27,796 nucleotides of DNA from a candidate division WWE3 bacterium (GCA_030620855.1 JAUXIZ010000001.1:1-27796); one strand, 5' to 3'; counted from the first letter of the stretch, positions 7,819 through 14,619 are shown. Notes: a model not told the origin generated them from the letters alone. Made by a program: numbers and translations.

Positions 7819-7843
7819 CCCGCTCGAGGTAAACTCAAGCGGG
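7819..7843 (-). terminator. terminator of the small-gene operon
   Basis: CCCGCT-C-GAG (7819-7828) pairs with CTC-A-AGCGGG (7834-7843) around GTAAA, with one mismatch. On the minus strand it is followed by ATTTTCTT. It lies just beyond the stop codon at 7854 and before the groES promoter. Confidence 0.7.
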
Positions 7844-7853
7844 TATAAATATA

Positions 7854-8240
7854 CTACCAACGGGCAATTTGTTTGCGGAGACTGTGGGGAAGCTCCTCCC
7901 AGTGCAGCTCGGCCAGGGGAACGATGTGAAGTGTCCCCAGTGAAACCGTAGGCCGATCTAAGAGGCCGGAATGCGAGGCGGTCAGGATAGCCTGCCGAAA
8001 TCTGCGGGTTTCAACCCAGTCCGGAGGAAAGACCCGTACCCAACCCTCACGTCCGCTCAGCAACACCTGAACGGTGGCGCCGTCGGCAAAATCGCAGATC
8101 AGATGGCACCGATCCCCCTCAGAAAGACCGGGGTTAATCCCATCCAAAACCGGGCCGACTCCGAAAATGCTGCGGTAGGCCTCAAACGCCGCGGCTAGGG
8201 CAAAGCCCTCACTACGCTCGAACTTGATAGAAGTGTTCAT
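7854..8240 (-). CDS. unrecognised 128-residue protein, last gene of small operon
   Basis: Not recognised. The true start is the ATG at 8240, preceded by AGAGGAGGCGG. It overlaps the previous gene's stop as TGATG, so translation is coupled. The protein is soluble-looking with no signal peptide or membrane helix. Its first 30 residues (IKFERSEGFALAAAFEAYRSIF) resemble the start of its upstream neighbour (LLEFDRLESYALLVAHEYLRQLI), which suggests a shared N-terminal element or distant paralogy. The middle, CHLICDFADGATVQVLLSG, looks like beta-strands. A TTG one codon earlier is disfavoured. A terminator follows directly. No function is proposed. Confidence 0.7.
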   Translation of the reverse strand: MNTSIKFERSEGFALAAAFEAYRSIFGVGPVLDGINPGLSEGDRCHLICDFADGATVQVLLSGREGWVRVFPPDWVETRRFRQAILTASHSGLLDRPTVSLGTLHIVPLAELHWEELPHSLRKQIARW

Positions 8241-8614
8241 CAACCGCCTCCTCTTATGCGGGTAAATACAACTTGCGGCTCAGCCGGGTTGCCCCGAAGC
8301 TCAAAGTCGTGACGCACCTCTCCGGCACCAGTGCCCCCCCGTATGAGGTGAGCAACGCCCTGTTTGGGCCAGATGTCGCCGGCGCTGATCCGAACGTTGA
8401 GGACGTACTTGTCGCGAAACTCAAAACCGAAACGTACTTTGCGAAACTCAAAACCGAAACGTACTTCAGTGTATTCCCGGTTGTTTGAGACCGGAGAAAT
8501 TGTGCGGATGAAGGGTATTCCTCCACCTCCCGAAATTAGCTGACGCAAATACTCATGCGCCACTAAAAGCGCGTAGGACTCCAAACGGTCAAACTCAAGT
8601 AGAATCTTTGGCAT
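8240..8614 (-). CDS. unrecognised 124-residue protein with an internal tandem duplication
   Basis: Not recognised. Starts at ATG 8614 with a strong ribosome-binding site (AGGAGGG) and is coupled to the next gene through TGATG. The N-terminal 25 residues resemble those of the following gene's product. At about residues 50-67 the nonapeptide VRFGFEFR-plus-one occurs twice in a row because of a 27-base tandem repeat; removing one copy leaves a smooth frame (TEVRFGFEFRDKYVL). The rest is strand-like with a glycine-rich end. Being in one operon with a small membrane protein and a related protein, it may act with them; nothing in the sequence names the job. Confidence 0.68.
   Translation of the reverse strand: MPKILLEFDRLESYALLVAHEYLRQLISGGGGIPFIRTISPVSNNREYTEVRFGFEFRKVRFGFEFRDKYVLNVRISAGDIWPKQGVAHLIRGGTGAGEVRHDFELRGNPAEPQVVFTRIRGGG
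8414..8467. repeat. 27-base tandem duplication inside a gene
   Basis: Two adjacent units, 8414-8440 and 8441-8467, are identical except for the last base (T versus C). The unit length is a multiple of three, so the frame of the 124-residue protein is kept. The near identity indicates a recent duplication or a slippage-prone tract. Confidence 0.95.
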
Positions 8615-8633
8615 TACTTACCCTCCTGCCCCT

Positions 8634-8804
8634 CTATCGCAACACGTATCTTGAAGCCTCTGCGAGGCCGATAACCAACGCCGCAACAGTTACTAACGCA
8701 ATAAAGCTTCCTAGCGTCGCCGGTCCAAGAATAGTGATGATAGCCAGACGGATCAAAAAAATAAAGATCAAAATAAACACACCTAAAACCACCCAACGAT
8801 TCAT
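8634..8804 (-). CDS. small membrane protein, 56 residues
   Basis: A short gene read directly from the sequence. ATG 8804 is preceded by AGAGGAGG at good spacing, and the frame runs to TAG at 8634, 20 bases before the start of the 124-residue gene. The product begins MNRWVVLGVFILIFIFLIRL and has two hydrophobic helices (about 4-27 and 31-48) separated by GPATLG, ending in a short charged tail (EASRYVLR). It is the first gene after the promoter at 8841-8869, which makes it a credible operon leader gene. Longer open frames over the same bases on both strands lack comparable start signals and have unlikely compositions. Function unknown. Confidence 0.65.
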   Translation of the reverse strand: MNRWVVLGVFILIFIFLIRLAIITILGPATLGSFIALVTVAALVIGLAEASRYVLR

Positions 8805-8840
8805 CGCAATCCTCCTCTTCCGATTCGGTTTTCAAGTTAT

Positions 8841-8869
8841 AAGATATCACGAAAAGTTGTTGGGGACAA
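8841..8869 (-). promoter_or_regulatory. promoter of the three-gene small operon
   Basis: On the minus strand TTGTCC (8864-8869) and TATCTT (8841-8846) are 17 bases apart, four of six matches each. Transcription from here would give a leader of about 30 bases before ATG 8804. It lies immediately downstream of the previous gene's terminator. Confidence 0.45.
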
Positions 8870-8883
8870 TTGATTGACGATTC

Positions 8884-8925
8884 AAAACAAAAACCCGCTC
8901 GCAGTCCATTGGACCACAAACGGGT
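8884..8925 (-). terminator. terminator of the 218-residue gene
   Basis: A 15-base-pair stem with G-U pairs (8893-8907 with 8911-8925) closes a three-base loop. The transcript on the minus strand then reads UUUUUGUUUU. It sits about 70 bases past the stop at 8994 and is one of the strongest terminators in the window. Confidence 0.85.
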
Positions 8926-8993
8926 CTGACAAGTTTGCTAGGTCACCTTAGGCGGCCGTCCAAACGAGTCTACTAATTAATCAGATCGTCGAT

Positions 8994-9650
8994 CTAGTCC
9001 GGAGTCCATTCCCGCTCCCACGTTTCGGCGATAGCGGGATCGACTTGCACCCCTAGATCTCCCGCCGGAACCAGCGTGGTAATGAAGTTATCAGGATCCT
9101 TGCTGATACTAGCTTCCAACAGGCGCTGTACTGGTAAGGGCTCCTGTAAGGGCTCCTGAAGTTCAGGCGCGGTATCTTCCTCATCTTCCTCCGCTCGCTT
9201 CTCAATTATCCTGCGCCTAGTTTCAGCTCTCAGCTTTCCGTCTTCCAAGCGGGCATAAATCTCAGCTGGGCTTGCGTCCGCACCTTTATGCGTAGTGGTG
9301 ATGTACTCGAGCAACCTGATCAGTTCCCGCTGGGGCGATAGAACTGCAAGGGTCTCCTCAAGCCGGACTCTCATCCATTTCCGAGTTTTGCGAAGAGCGT
9401 GCCGATCTTGTAAAGCCCGTCCCGCCTCGCAGTTAGTCCAGACCCTGAGTTCTCTTATGGTGGAAAACTTAGCCATCGCACGGCCCGAGGCCTGTAGCCT
9501 ATAAGTGAGCATCAGATCCTCAATCTTCATCTGGCGGACCTCACACATTGCCCGATGAATGCGGTAGCTGTTCCCAAGCTGGAAAAACCTTTCAAACAAC
9601 GTTATCCTTTGTGGCTCTGAGAAGCTAATGGGATTAAGAAAAACGTTCAT
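8994..9650 (-). CDS. unrecognised 218-residue protein
   Basis: Not recognised. ATG 9650 follows a strong ribosome-binding site (AAGGAGGATATCGGAC) and the gene has its own promoter, leader hairpin and terminator, so it is real and probably regulated. The N-terminal two thirds is basic and helix-rich (for example HALRKTRKWMRVRLEETL and RRRIIEKRAEEDEEDTA). The middle carries a short acidic linker with a doubled LQEPLQEPL, reflecting a 12-base repeat. The last 50 residues (SKDPDNFITTLVPAGDLGVQVDPAIAETWEREW) look like a separate small region. No signal peptide or membrane helix is present. The strongly charged N-terminus would fit nucleic-acid or protein binding, but that is a guess. It is divergent from the 69-residue membrane protein. 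Confidence 0.72.
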   Translation of the reverse strand: MNVFLNPISFSEPQRITLFERFFQLGNSYRIHRAMCEVRQMKIEDLMLTYRLQASGRAMAKFSTIRELRVWTNCEAGRALQDRHALRKTRKWMRVRLEETLAVLSPQRELIRLLEYITTTHKGADASPAEIYARLEDGKLRAETRRRIIEKRAEEDEEDTAPELQEPLQEPLPVQRLLEASISKDPDNFITTLVPAGDLGVQVDPAIAETWEREWTPD

Positions 9651-9672
9651 GTCCGATATCCTCCTTCGGCTT

Positions 9673-9700
9673 GAGACTGCCCAACGGATTTGGGTGTCTC
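9673..9700 (-). promoter_or_regulatory. leader hairpin before the 218-residue gene
   Basis: GAGAC and CCCAA (9673-9684) pair with TTGGG and GTCTC (9690-9700), ten base pairs with a small internal loop. The element lies in the untranslated leader just upstream of the ribosome-binding site and may affect message stability or translation. Confidence 0.45.
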
Positions 9701-9730
9701 GTAGTTCCTTTTGTATTAGATTTTCAAGCT

Positions 9731-9745
9731 ATAGTGTACCACTAT
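9731..9745. promoter_or_regulatory. operator-like palindrome over the -10 element
   Basis: ATAGTG-TAC-CACTAT is a perfect 6-base inverted repeat, 7 if the flanking T/A is counted. It overlaps the -10 hexamer of the minus-strand promoter, so a dimeric repressor bound here would block transcription of the 218-residue gene. No repressor gene is recognised in the block. Confidence 0.5.
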
Positions 9746-9761
9746 ATATCCAAAGTGACAA
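9733..9761 (-). promoter_or_regulatory. promoter of the 218-residue gene
   Basis: On the minus strand TTGTCA (9756-9761, five of six) and TACACT (9733-9738) are separated by 17 bases. The leader to ATG 9650 would be about 75 bases and contains the hairpin at 9673-9700. Confidence 0.6.
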
Positions 9762-9783
9762 TGCTTCTTGTTTGTCCTATAGT

Positions 9784-9812
9784 TTGACAGAAGGAGTTCC
9801 GGGCTTTATAAT
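9784..9812 (+). promoter_or_regulatory. perfect consensus sigma70 promoter
   Basis: TTGACA (9784-9789) and TATAAT (9807-9812) are both exact consensus hexamers at the optimal 17-base spacing. This is the strongest promoter in the window by sequence. It drives the 69-residue membrane protein gene 33 bases downstream. Confidence 0.85.
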
Positions 9813-9844
9813 TACTTCAGCTTCCTTTTGAAAGGAGAAAGTGC

Positions 9845-10054
9845 ATGAAAAGCTTGCTTTGGTTAACCGCAGGCGTGGTCGTCGTCATTACGATGACCCA
9901 AATCAAGGCGATCCTTGGAATTCAAGGACCGGTGATTGTCTCTTCTATCGAAGACATGGTCTGGGCCTGGCGAGGATTTGGCGCCTTCATAGTCCTTTTT
10001 GGAGCACTCAGTGTATCCAGCATCGGGTTCCTGCGGAGCATTCAAACGCGGTAG
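9845..10054 (+). CDS. small two-helix membrane protein, 69 residues
   Basis: Not recognised by family. ATG 9845 is preceded by AAAGGAGAAAG. The product has an N-terminal hydrophobic helix (about residues 4-20, LLWLTAGVVVVITMTQI), a short loop with GIQGPVIVSSIEDMVWAW, a second helix (about 46-63, GAFIVLFGALSVSSIGF) and a basic tail (RSIQTR). The exact-consensus promoter and the strong terminator right after it mean that a short, abundant, single-gene message is expected. Small abundant two-helix proteins include holins, toxins and membrane regulators, but nothing here selects one. It diverges from the 218-residue gene across a shared regulatory region. Confidence 0.72.
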   Translation: MKSLLWLTAGVVVVITMTQIKAILGIQGPVIVSSIEDMVWAWRGFGAFIVLFGALSVSSIGFLRSIQTR

Positions 10055-10063
10055 CCTAAAAAA

Positions 10064-10095
10064 GGCGGAGTCCTACGGATTCCGCCCTTTCTTTT
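10064..10095. terminator. bidirectional terminator overlapping the mpg stop codon
   Basis: GGCGGAGTCC (10064-10073) pairs with GGATTCCGCC (10077-10086) through a three-base loop with one G-U pair. It is followed by CTTTCTTTTT on the plus strand, and the AAAAAA before it gives a U-run on the minus strand. The mpg stop codon (minus, 10073-10075) falls in the loop, so its last codons form one arm. Confidence 0.85.
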
Positions 10096-10624
10096 TAACG
10101 GAATTTTCGAAGAAAAATCTCAGCGGCTTATCTTTCCATTCTTTTGCGTAGTCGATTCCTACTCGAGGAGTAGTTTTTATATAATCACCTTTGACCTTGA
10201 CTCCTCGATCCTCAATCCAAAGCTCTCCCTTTTCAACCATGTCGGCACAGTTTAATGAGCCATCAATCTCCAGCGCTTTAGTAAGGCTAGCAGGACCCGG
10301 GGCAACATCCAAACCCCGGATTAAAACGGCTTGAGGATCATTGATAGCTGAACACACCACATTTAAAAGCCAATGCATCCCGTAAACAAAGTAGATATAA
10401 GCAAAACCGGCATTCCCATACATAACCTGCGTCCTTTTGGTCCTTCGTCCGCCCGCGGCGTGACAGGCCAAATCTTTAACCCCCAGGTACGCTTCGGTTT
10501 CCGTGATAACGCCTTCTTTTCGGGTACCGTCGGGGAACTTTCTTATCAAAACCTTACCTAAAATATCGCGGGCCACAACATCCGCATTGCGAGCGTAAAA
10601 CTCGCGGCTAAGCTTTTTTTCCAT
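10073..10624 (-). CDS. mpg: 3-methyladenine DNA glycosylase (AAG/MPG family)
   Basis: Removes alkylated purines such as 3-methyladenine and hypoxanthine to start base-excision repair. The 183-residue protein from ATG 10624 matches the bacterial family length. The core ITETEAYLGVKDLACHAAGG holds the expected catalytic Glu44, the base-stacking Tyr46 and His55. It is followed by RTKRTQVMYGNAGFAYIYFVYGMHWLLNVV, and further on APGPASLTKAL matches the DNA-contact loop. An earlier in-frame start at 10717 adds 31 residues unlike the family and would lie deep in the upstream gene. The chosen start overlaps that gene by 17 bases. No Shine-Dalgarno is visible, so translation probably depends on coupling. 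Confidence 0.93.
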   Translation of the reverse strand: MEKKLSREFYARNADVVARDILGKVLIRKFPDGTRKEGVITETEAYLGVKDLACHAAGGRRTKRTQVMYGNAGFAYIYFVYGMHWLLNVVCSAINDPQAVLIRGLDVAPGPASLTKALEIDGSLNCADMVEKGELWIEDRGVKVKGDYIKTTPRVGIDYAKEWKDKPLRFFFENSVKKKGRNP

Positions 10625-11537
10625 CGGAGGACTCTTTAACCGAAAAATTAGGACTAGAGTGTTGGATAGAATAAAGTTTAACGCGGTAGGCGGAAAGAAT
10701 TTTGTGGGATAAATCAATGGGATGGAAGAGAATCCGATCCCGCTCTACTACCTCCCTGGTTCTTCGTTTTCTCATGTAATAAAGCTGGATTTTATAGACC
10801 ATGATATCAAACAAAGTTAAAAGAAACCTCCCGAACCTTACGGGGATCCCTCCATTTTCCTGAGCTTTAATTTTTACCTTTGGCAGTTTTATGTTGGGAA
10901 GATGTTCCCTAACCCAAGGGTTCTCCCCCAAAAACCTGAGGTGAAAATAATCCTTGGCCCAAAGCGGGTGAGATAACGCAACCTCATGAGCCGTAAACAA
11001 ATTTTGCTCATTCTTGGGTATTTTGAGCGTCTTTTCGGAAAGGAACATGTTGAGGCAAACCATGTCCGGCGCCTTGTCCACACCCGGCTTTCTTTTTGCT
11101 CTAAGAACAATAAACAATAAGTAACTCAAAAGCCGGGTAACCCAGACGCGGTTTTCATCGGTGATTATTAAAAAATCGATGTCGTCGTCTTCTTCTGCGT
11201 TGCTCGCCGCCAAGGCCCCGGTTAGGAAAACCGCCTTAACCCAAGGAATATTTTTAAGAAGTTGGGCCAACTTGTGCGCCTTGGCGTACTTTTCTTTATG
11301 GATCTTCAATTTTCTCATCCTTTCCCCCACTATTTCCCCACGCCCGGGCAAGAGAAGGTAGCCGTTTTCTTCCTCAACTTTTCCCTCGGCAATAAGCTGG
11401 GCTAAAGCCCGGCGCACGGCAAGAGGATTTGCGGAAGCTTCAATCAAAAACCTGATGAGTTCTTCTTCTTCCATTGGGTAATCAAACAGGTCCCTGTAAC
11501 AAAGAGTTTTTATAACTGCCTCGTGAATGTTATCCAT
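10608..11537 (-). CDS. nucleotidyltransferase-fold protein with N-terminal winged-helix-like region
   Basis: A protein of 309 residues from ATG 11537; an in-frame start at 11588 would overlap rnhA more. Residues 1-65 look like a winged-helix or similar helical domain (AVRRALAQLIAEGKVEEENGYLLLPG). A nucleotidyltransferase core follows at about 95-160: FLTGALAASNAEEDDDIDFLIIT has the small-residue turn and the metal-binding DxD (Asp119, Asp121) of the MNT/polymerase-beta superfamily. The turn reads GALAAS where GS is typical. The later part has hydrophobic helices (LLSYLLFIVLRA; FLLTLFDIMVYKIQLYYM) and a basic C-terminus. Substrate unknown. It is between rnhA and mpg in an overlapping unit, which may hint at nucleic-acid metabolism. 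Confidence 0.65.
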   Translation of the reverse strand: MDNIHEAVIKTLCYRDLFDYPMEEEELIRFLIEASANPLAVRRALAQLIAEGKVEEENGYLLLPGRGEIVGERMRKLKIHKEKYAKAHKLAQLLKNIPWVKAVFLTGALAASNAEEDDDIDFLIITDENRVWVTRLLSYLLFIVLRAKRKPGVDKAPDMVCLNMFLSEKTLKIPKNEQNLFTAHEVALSHPLWAKDYFHLRFLGENPWVREHLPNIKLPKVKIKAQENGGIPVRFGRFLLTLFDIMVYKIQLYYMRKRRTREVVERDRILFHPIDLSHKILSAYRVKLYSIQHSSPNFSVKESSDGKKA

Positions 11538-11553
11538 CTTTCGGTGAAACTTA

Positions 11554-11961
11554 TCATCTTTTCCCCAACGCCTCATTGGCAAGCTCATCCGCCCTGGCGT
11601 TTTTTTCTCTTGGGATTAGTTTGTAAAGCACGGTCTTAAAACCTCTCTCCTCAATTTTAACTTTGGCCAAAAGTTCTCGAAGATGGGGAGCCTTAATTTT
11701 ATAAAGCCCCCTAACTTGGGAAACCACAAGTTGTGAATCCATCAAACATACTAAGGTAGCGCCTTTATCCTTAATGTGCTCGCGGGCAGCGGCAAAGCCG
11801 AGAAGAAGGGCTCTATACTCGGCCTCATTATTGGTCATCCGCCCCAAAAACTGGAACTTTTCGGCTACAACATGGCCTTCCCGATCCTTTAAAACCACCC
11901 CCGCACCCGCGGGGCCCGGATTTCCTCGGGAGGCTCCATCTGCGAAGAGAAAAAAACGCAT
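11554..11961 (-). CDS. rnhA: ribonuclease HI
   Basis: Cleaves RNA in RNA-DNA hybrids. The 135-residue protein has the four acidic catalytic residues of the fold: Asp8 in FADGASRGNPGPAG, Glu46 in TNNEAEYRAL, Asp75 in LMDSQLV and Asp125 in ARADELANEAL. It lacks the basic handle loop of the E. coli enzyme, like many reverse-transcriptase-like short RNase HI forms. It is first in the unit rnhA-nucleotidyltransferase-mpg. Its promoter ends nine bases before the ATG, so the message is close to leaderless. Confidence 0.92.
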   Translation of the reverse strand: MRFFLFADGASRGNPGPAGAGVVLKDREGHVVAEKFQFLGRMTNNEAEYRALLLGFAAAREHIKDKGATLVCLMDSQLVVSQVRGLYKIKAPHLRELLAKVKIEERGFKTVLYKLIPREKNARADELANEALGKR

Positions 11962-11970
11962 TACTTCCCG

Positions 11971-11999
11971 ATTATAGAATTACTAAACCCTCAACTCAA
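11971..11999 (-). promoter_or_regulatory. promoter of the rnhA unit
   Basis: On the minus strand TTGAGT (11994-11999) and a perfect TATAAT (11971-11976) are 17 bases apart. The -10 ends nine bases before the rnhA ATG, so the predicted start of transcription lies within about three bases of the start codon. Confidence 0.65.
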
Positions 12000-12057
12000 G
12001 GAGCTCCTTTCCGTGGTCTGACTAGAAATACTATTATATAGTTGGGAAGGGATTGTT

Positions 12058-14619
12058 ATGGCTAAAAGAAAATTGCGTATTCTCCTGGCTTGGGGAGAAG
12101 CAAACTTCACTAAAAAATTAAAAGGAGTTTTGGAGGAAAGAGGGCATCCTGTTGCCATTTTGCGAAACGGCGCTCCTCCAAAAGCAAGGTATGACATTAT
12201 CGTCCAGCTAGGCCGTGATCCCGCGGACCTGGCCGAGGGAACGCGCGATCTTTTGAAAAAAACCAAAACCGATAAAGCTCGTTTCTTCCTAATACATTTT
12301 AGGACCGACAAACGCCTTTACAACGAATCCGTCAAATTTGCAAAATCCCTGGCTTCCGACTTTGAGCAAAAGCACGGAACATCAACAACCATCCTTAATC
12401 TATCCAGAATCTACGGCCCCGGAGTGGAAGAAGAATATTCCGGAGCACTCGCCCACCTTATCCGCGAGTTTTCCGAGGAAGATTTCTTGACTCTTTATGG
12501 AGAGGGTAAAGACTCCGATTACTATCTTTATATTAACGATGTTTTAGAAGCCGTCGCCCAGGCAATCGAAAATCTCAAACCCGCCGACACATATGCCGTA
12601 TCCTCGCAAGTCGCGATAACATCTGAGGCTATCGCAAAACTTCTGTTTGAGCTTGGAGGCGGAAGACACGAAATCCGTTTCCACCGAGGCTTAACATCCG
12701 TTAAAGAAGGCAAAGCGGTGGAAGGAGAGCTTCTTCCCAACTTTACCCCCAAAACTCCCTTCCGGGACGGAATTATGATGATCCTCAAAACCCATGAGAA
12801 ACCAAAGACTAAAAAAGCTAAAGCTAAAAAACTGCCCAAACTTAGAGCTCCCCTCATAAAAATAAAGATTAAACCTAAAAAGCCGACTAAGAAAGAAGCA
12901 TTAGTTCTTGGGGCACTACTTGTGATTCTTGCTCCAATACTCTACTTAGGAGGACACGGAGCGTTCGCGGCATACAACTTATCCAAAACGTTAAATGCGC
13001 TTAAATCGTTCGATCTCGCAACCGTTCAAACCGCCTCGGCCAAAGCCGCATCCAGCCTGGGAAAGATAGAAAAAATATTTCCTCCCGCAGAATCGGTTAA
13101 GGAACTTTCTTCTGCGGCCTCCGAAGTAGCGGAGGCGGCCTCTGCGGCTGAGGATATGTTGGCAAACTTAAGCTATAGCTTTAAAGGTGAAACTTTCCAA
13201 CCTCAAAGCGAGGAGGATTTCGACCAACTAACCCGGGCCTTAAAAACCGCCGAGGAAAAAGAGACCTTAGCGTGGCTTAAGCTCAATCAACTTGGCAAGC
13301 CTTGGAAAAGCCTTCTTACACAGGTTACGGAAAGGCTTAAGGAAGGAATCCGCGCAACAAGGCTAGCCACTACCCTTTCTAAAAAAGCATGGGAACTCTT
13401 GGGATACCGAGGAGAGAAAAACTATCTCGTGCTTTTTCAAAACTCGGCCGAAGCTCGAGCAGGAGGAGGATATTTGGGATCGTTCGCGCGTTTAACCCTA
13501 AAAAACGGCGGGATTGAAAGCTTGGAGTTTTTTGACTCTTATCAATTTGATAGCGAAAAAAGAATCACCCCGTCTCACCCCGCTCTTTCCTACTTTAGAA
13601 ACAACAAAACCCACCCCTTAAGAGCAAGCAATGTTTGGGCGTCCTTCCCTGAAAGTGCTAAGGACATTGCAAACATCTTCGAGGACGCGCGAGACGAGGA
13701 AATAGAAGGAATTTTGGGAATGACCCTGACTTTCGCAAAAGAGATATTAAGCGTTGCCGGAGAAATCAACCTTCCCGAGTTCGAAAGAACAATAAACGCG
13801 GATAACTTATTTGAAATCACAACCCAAGAAGTGGAGCAGGACTTCTTCCCCGGAACCACAAAAAAGAAACGTTTCATGCAATCTTTGGGTGAGGCTCTCA
13901 TCGACAAGCTTTTCTCCCTTGGCAAAGAAAGCTACGTTGGCATTGCTCAAGCGAAATGGAAAAGCCTAAAGGAAAAGAACCTGCTCGCTTACTTTAGAGA
14001 CGGGGAGGTGGCGCAGGAGCTTTATAACATTGGCTTCGACGGTCACGTCATCCCGACCCAAGGGGATTACCTTTATGTTTTAGACACAAGCTACGGAACA
14101 AAGGTAAATGAGGTGTGGCTTAAGCGGAAAGTAGACTATGAAGTTAAAAACGTAAACCGGAATGGCGCGCTTGAGGCAACCACTACCATCACTTGGGAAC
14201 ACACCGGCACCGATGCGTGGCCGTCCGGAACTTACGTTAACTTACTTCGCGTTCTGGTACCCAAGGGATCTAACCTCAAAGAAGCAACGCTTAACGACAA
14301 AGACTACCTATCCGGTATCTTCAAGACCGAAGAAGCGGGCAAAACGGAATTTGCCGCCTACTTAAGAGTAGAACCCCAAACTACTTCGGTGTTAAAACTC
14401 ACCTACCGTCTGCCTTTGAATACCCAAGACCTTAAAACATATTCGCTCGCGGTCCAGAAACAGCCTGGGACGGTTGGAGATATCTTCAACTTCACCTTTG
14501 AAGAGCCGTTTGATAAAACCGCCGAATCAGAAAACTTGCAGAAAGTTGACAACCGGTTTATCTTTGAAGGAAGGTTAGTAAACGACCTGGACGTTAAAAT
14601 CACGCTAAAGGAGAAGTAA
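12058..14619 (+). CDS. degraded epimerase-like domain fused to membrane-anchored DUF4012
   Basis: An 853-residue fusion. Residues 1-245 resemble an NAD-dependent epimerase/dehydratase (RILLAWGEANFTKKLKGVLEERGHPV; LNLSRIYGPGVEE; LYINDVLEAVAQAI). However, the glycine-rich NAD loop is replaced and the Tyr-x3-Lys pair is not in register, so it is probably non-catalytic. A lysine-rich linker (about 245-279) leads to one transmembrane helix (281-305). The outer part has a helical region, then the DUF4012 core (NYLVLFQNSAEARAGGGYLGSF, about 455-476), a family of unknown role common in Patescibacteria and some Gram-positives and often near envelope-polysaccharide genes. The start ATG has GGGAAGGG upstream. 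It is coupled to the following adk by TAATG. Confidence 0.8.
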   Translation: MAKRKLRILLAWGEANFTKKLKGVLEERGHPVAILRNGAPPKARYDIIVQLGRDPADLAEGTRDLLKKTKTDKARFFLIHFRTDKRLYNESVKFAKSLASDFEQKHGTSTTILNLSRIYGPGVEEEYSGALAHLIREFSEEDFLTLYGEGKDSDYYLYINDVLEAVAQAIENLKPADTYAVSSQVAITSEAIAKLLFELGGGRHEIRFHRGLTSVKEGKAVEGELLPNFTPKTPFRDGIMMILKTHEKPKTKKAKAKKLPKLRAPLIKIKIKPKKPTKKEALVLGALLVILAPILYLGGHGAFAAYNLSKTLNALKSFDLATVQTASAKAASSLGKIEKIFPPAESVKELSSAASEVAEAASAAEDMLANLSYSFKGETFQPQSEEDFDQLTRALKTAEEKETLAWLKLNQLGKPWKSLLTQVTERLKEGIRATRLATTLSKKAWELLGYRGEKNYLVLFQNSAEARAGGGYLGSFARLTLKNGGIESLEFFDSYQFDSEKRITPSHPALSYFRNNKTHPLRASNVWASFPESAKDIANIFEDARDEEIEGILGMTLTFAKEILSVAGEINLPEFERTINADNLFEITTQEVEQDFFPGTTKKKRFMQSLGEALIDKLFSLGKESYVGIAQAKWKSLKEKNLLAYFRDGEVAQELYNIGFDGHVIPTQGDYLYVLDTSYGTKVNEVWLKRKVDYEVKNVNRNGALEATTTITWEHTGTDAWPSGTYVNLLRVLVPKGSNLKEATLNDKDYLSGIFKTEEAGKTEFAAYLRVEPQTTSVLKLTYRLPLNTQDLKTYSLAVQKQPGTVGDIFNFTFEEPFDKTAESENLQKVDNRFIFEGRLVNDLDVKITLKEK

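Noticed and set aside
7733..7853. CIRCE (HrcA) operator before groES
   Set aside because: The inverted repeat TTAGCACTC/GAGTGCTAA is absent.
8608..8919. Open frames of 89 (plus) and 101 (minus) codons
   Set aside because: Neither has a supporting start signal; the 56-residue minus-strand frame explains the ribosome-binding site, promoter and hydrophobicity.
487..9844. Strong Shine-Dalgarno sites as proof that aceBA and the small-gene block are foreign
   Set aside because: adk and dnaN, core genes, have equally strong sites, so this is not a discriminating mark.
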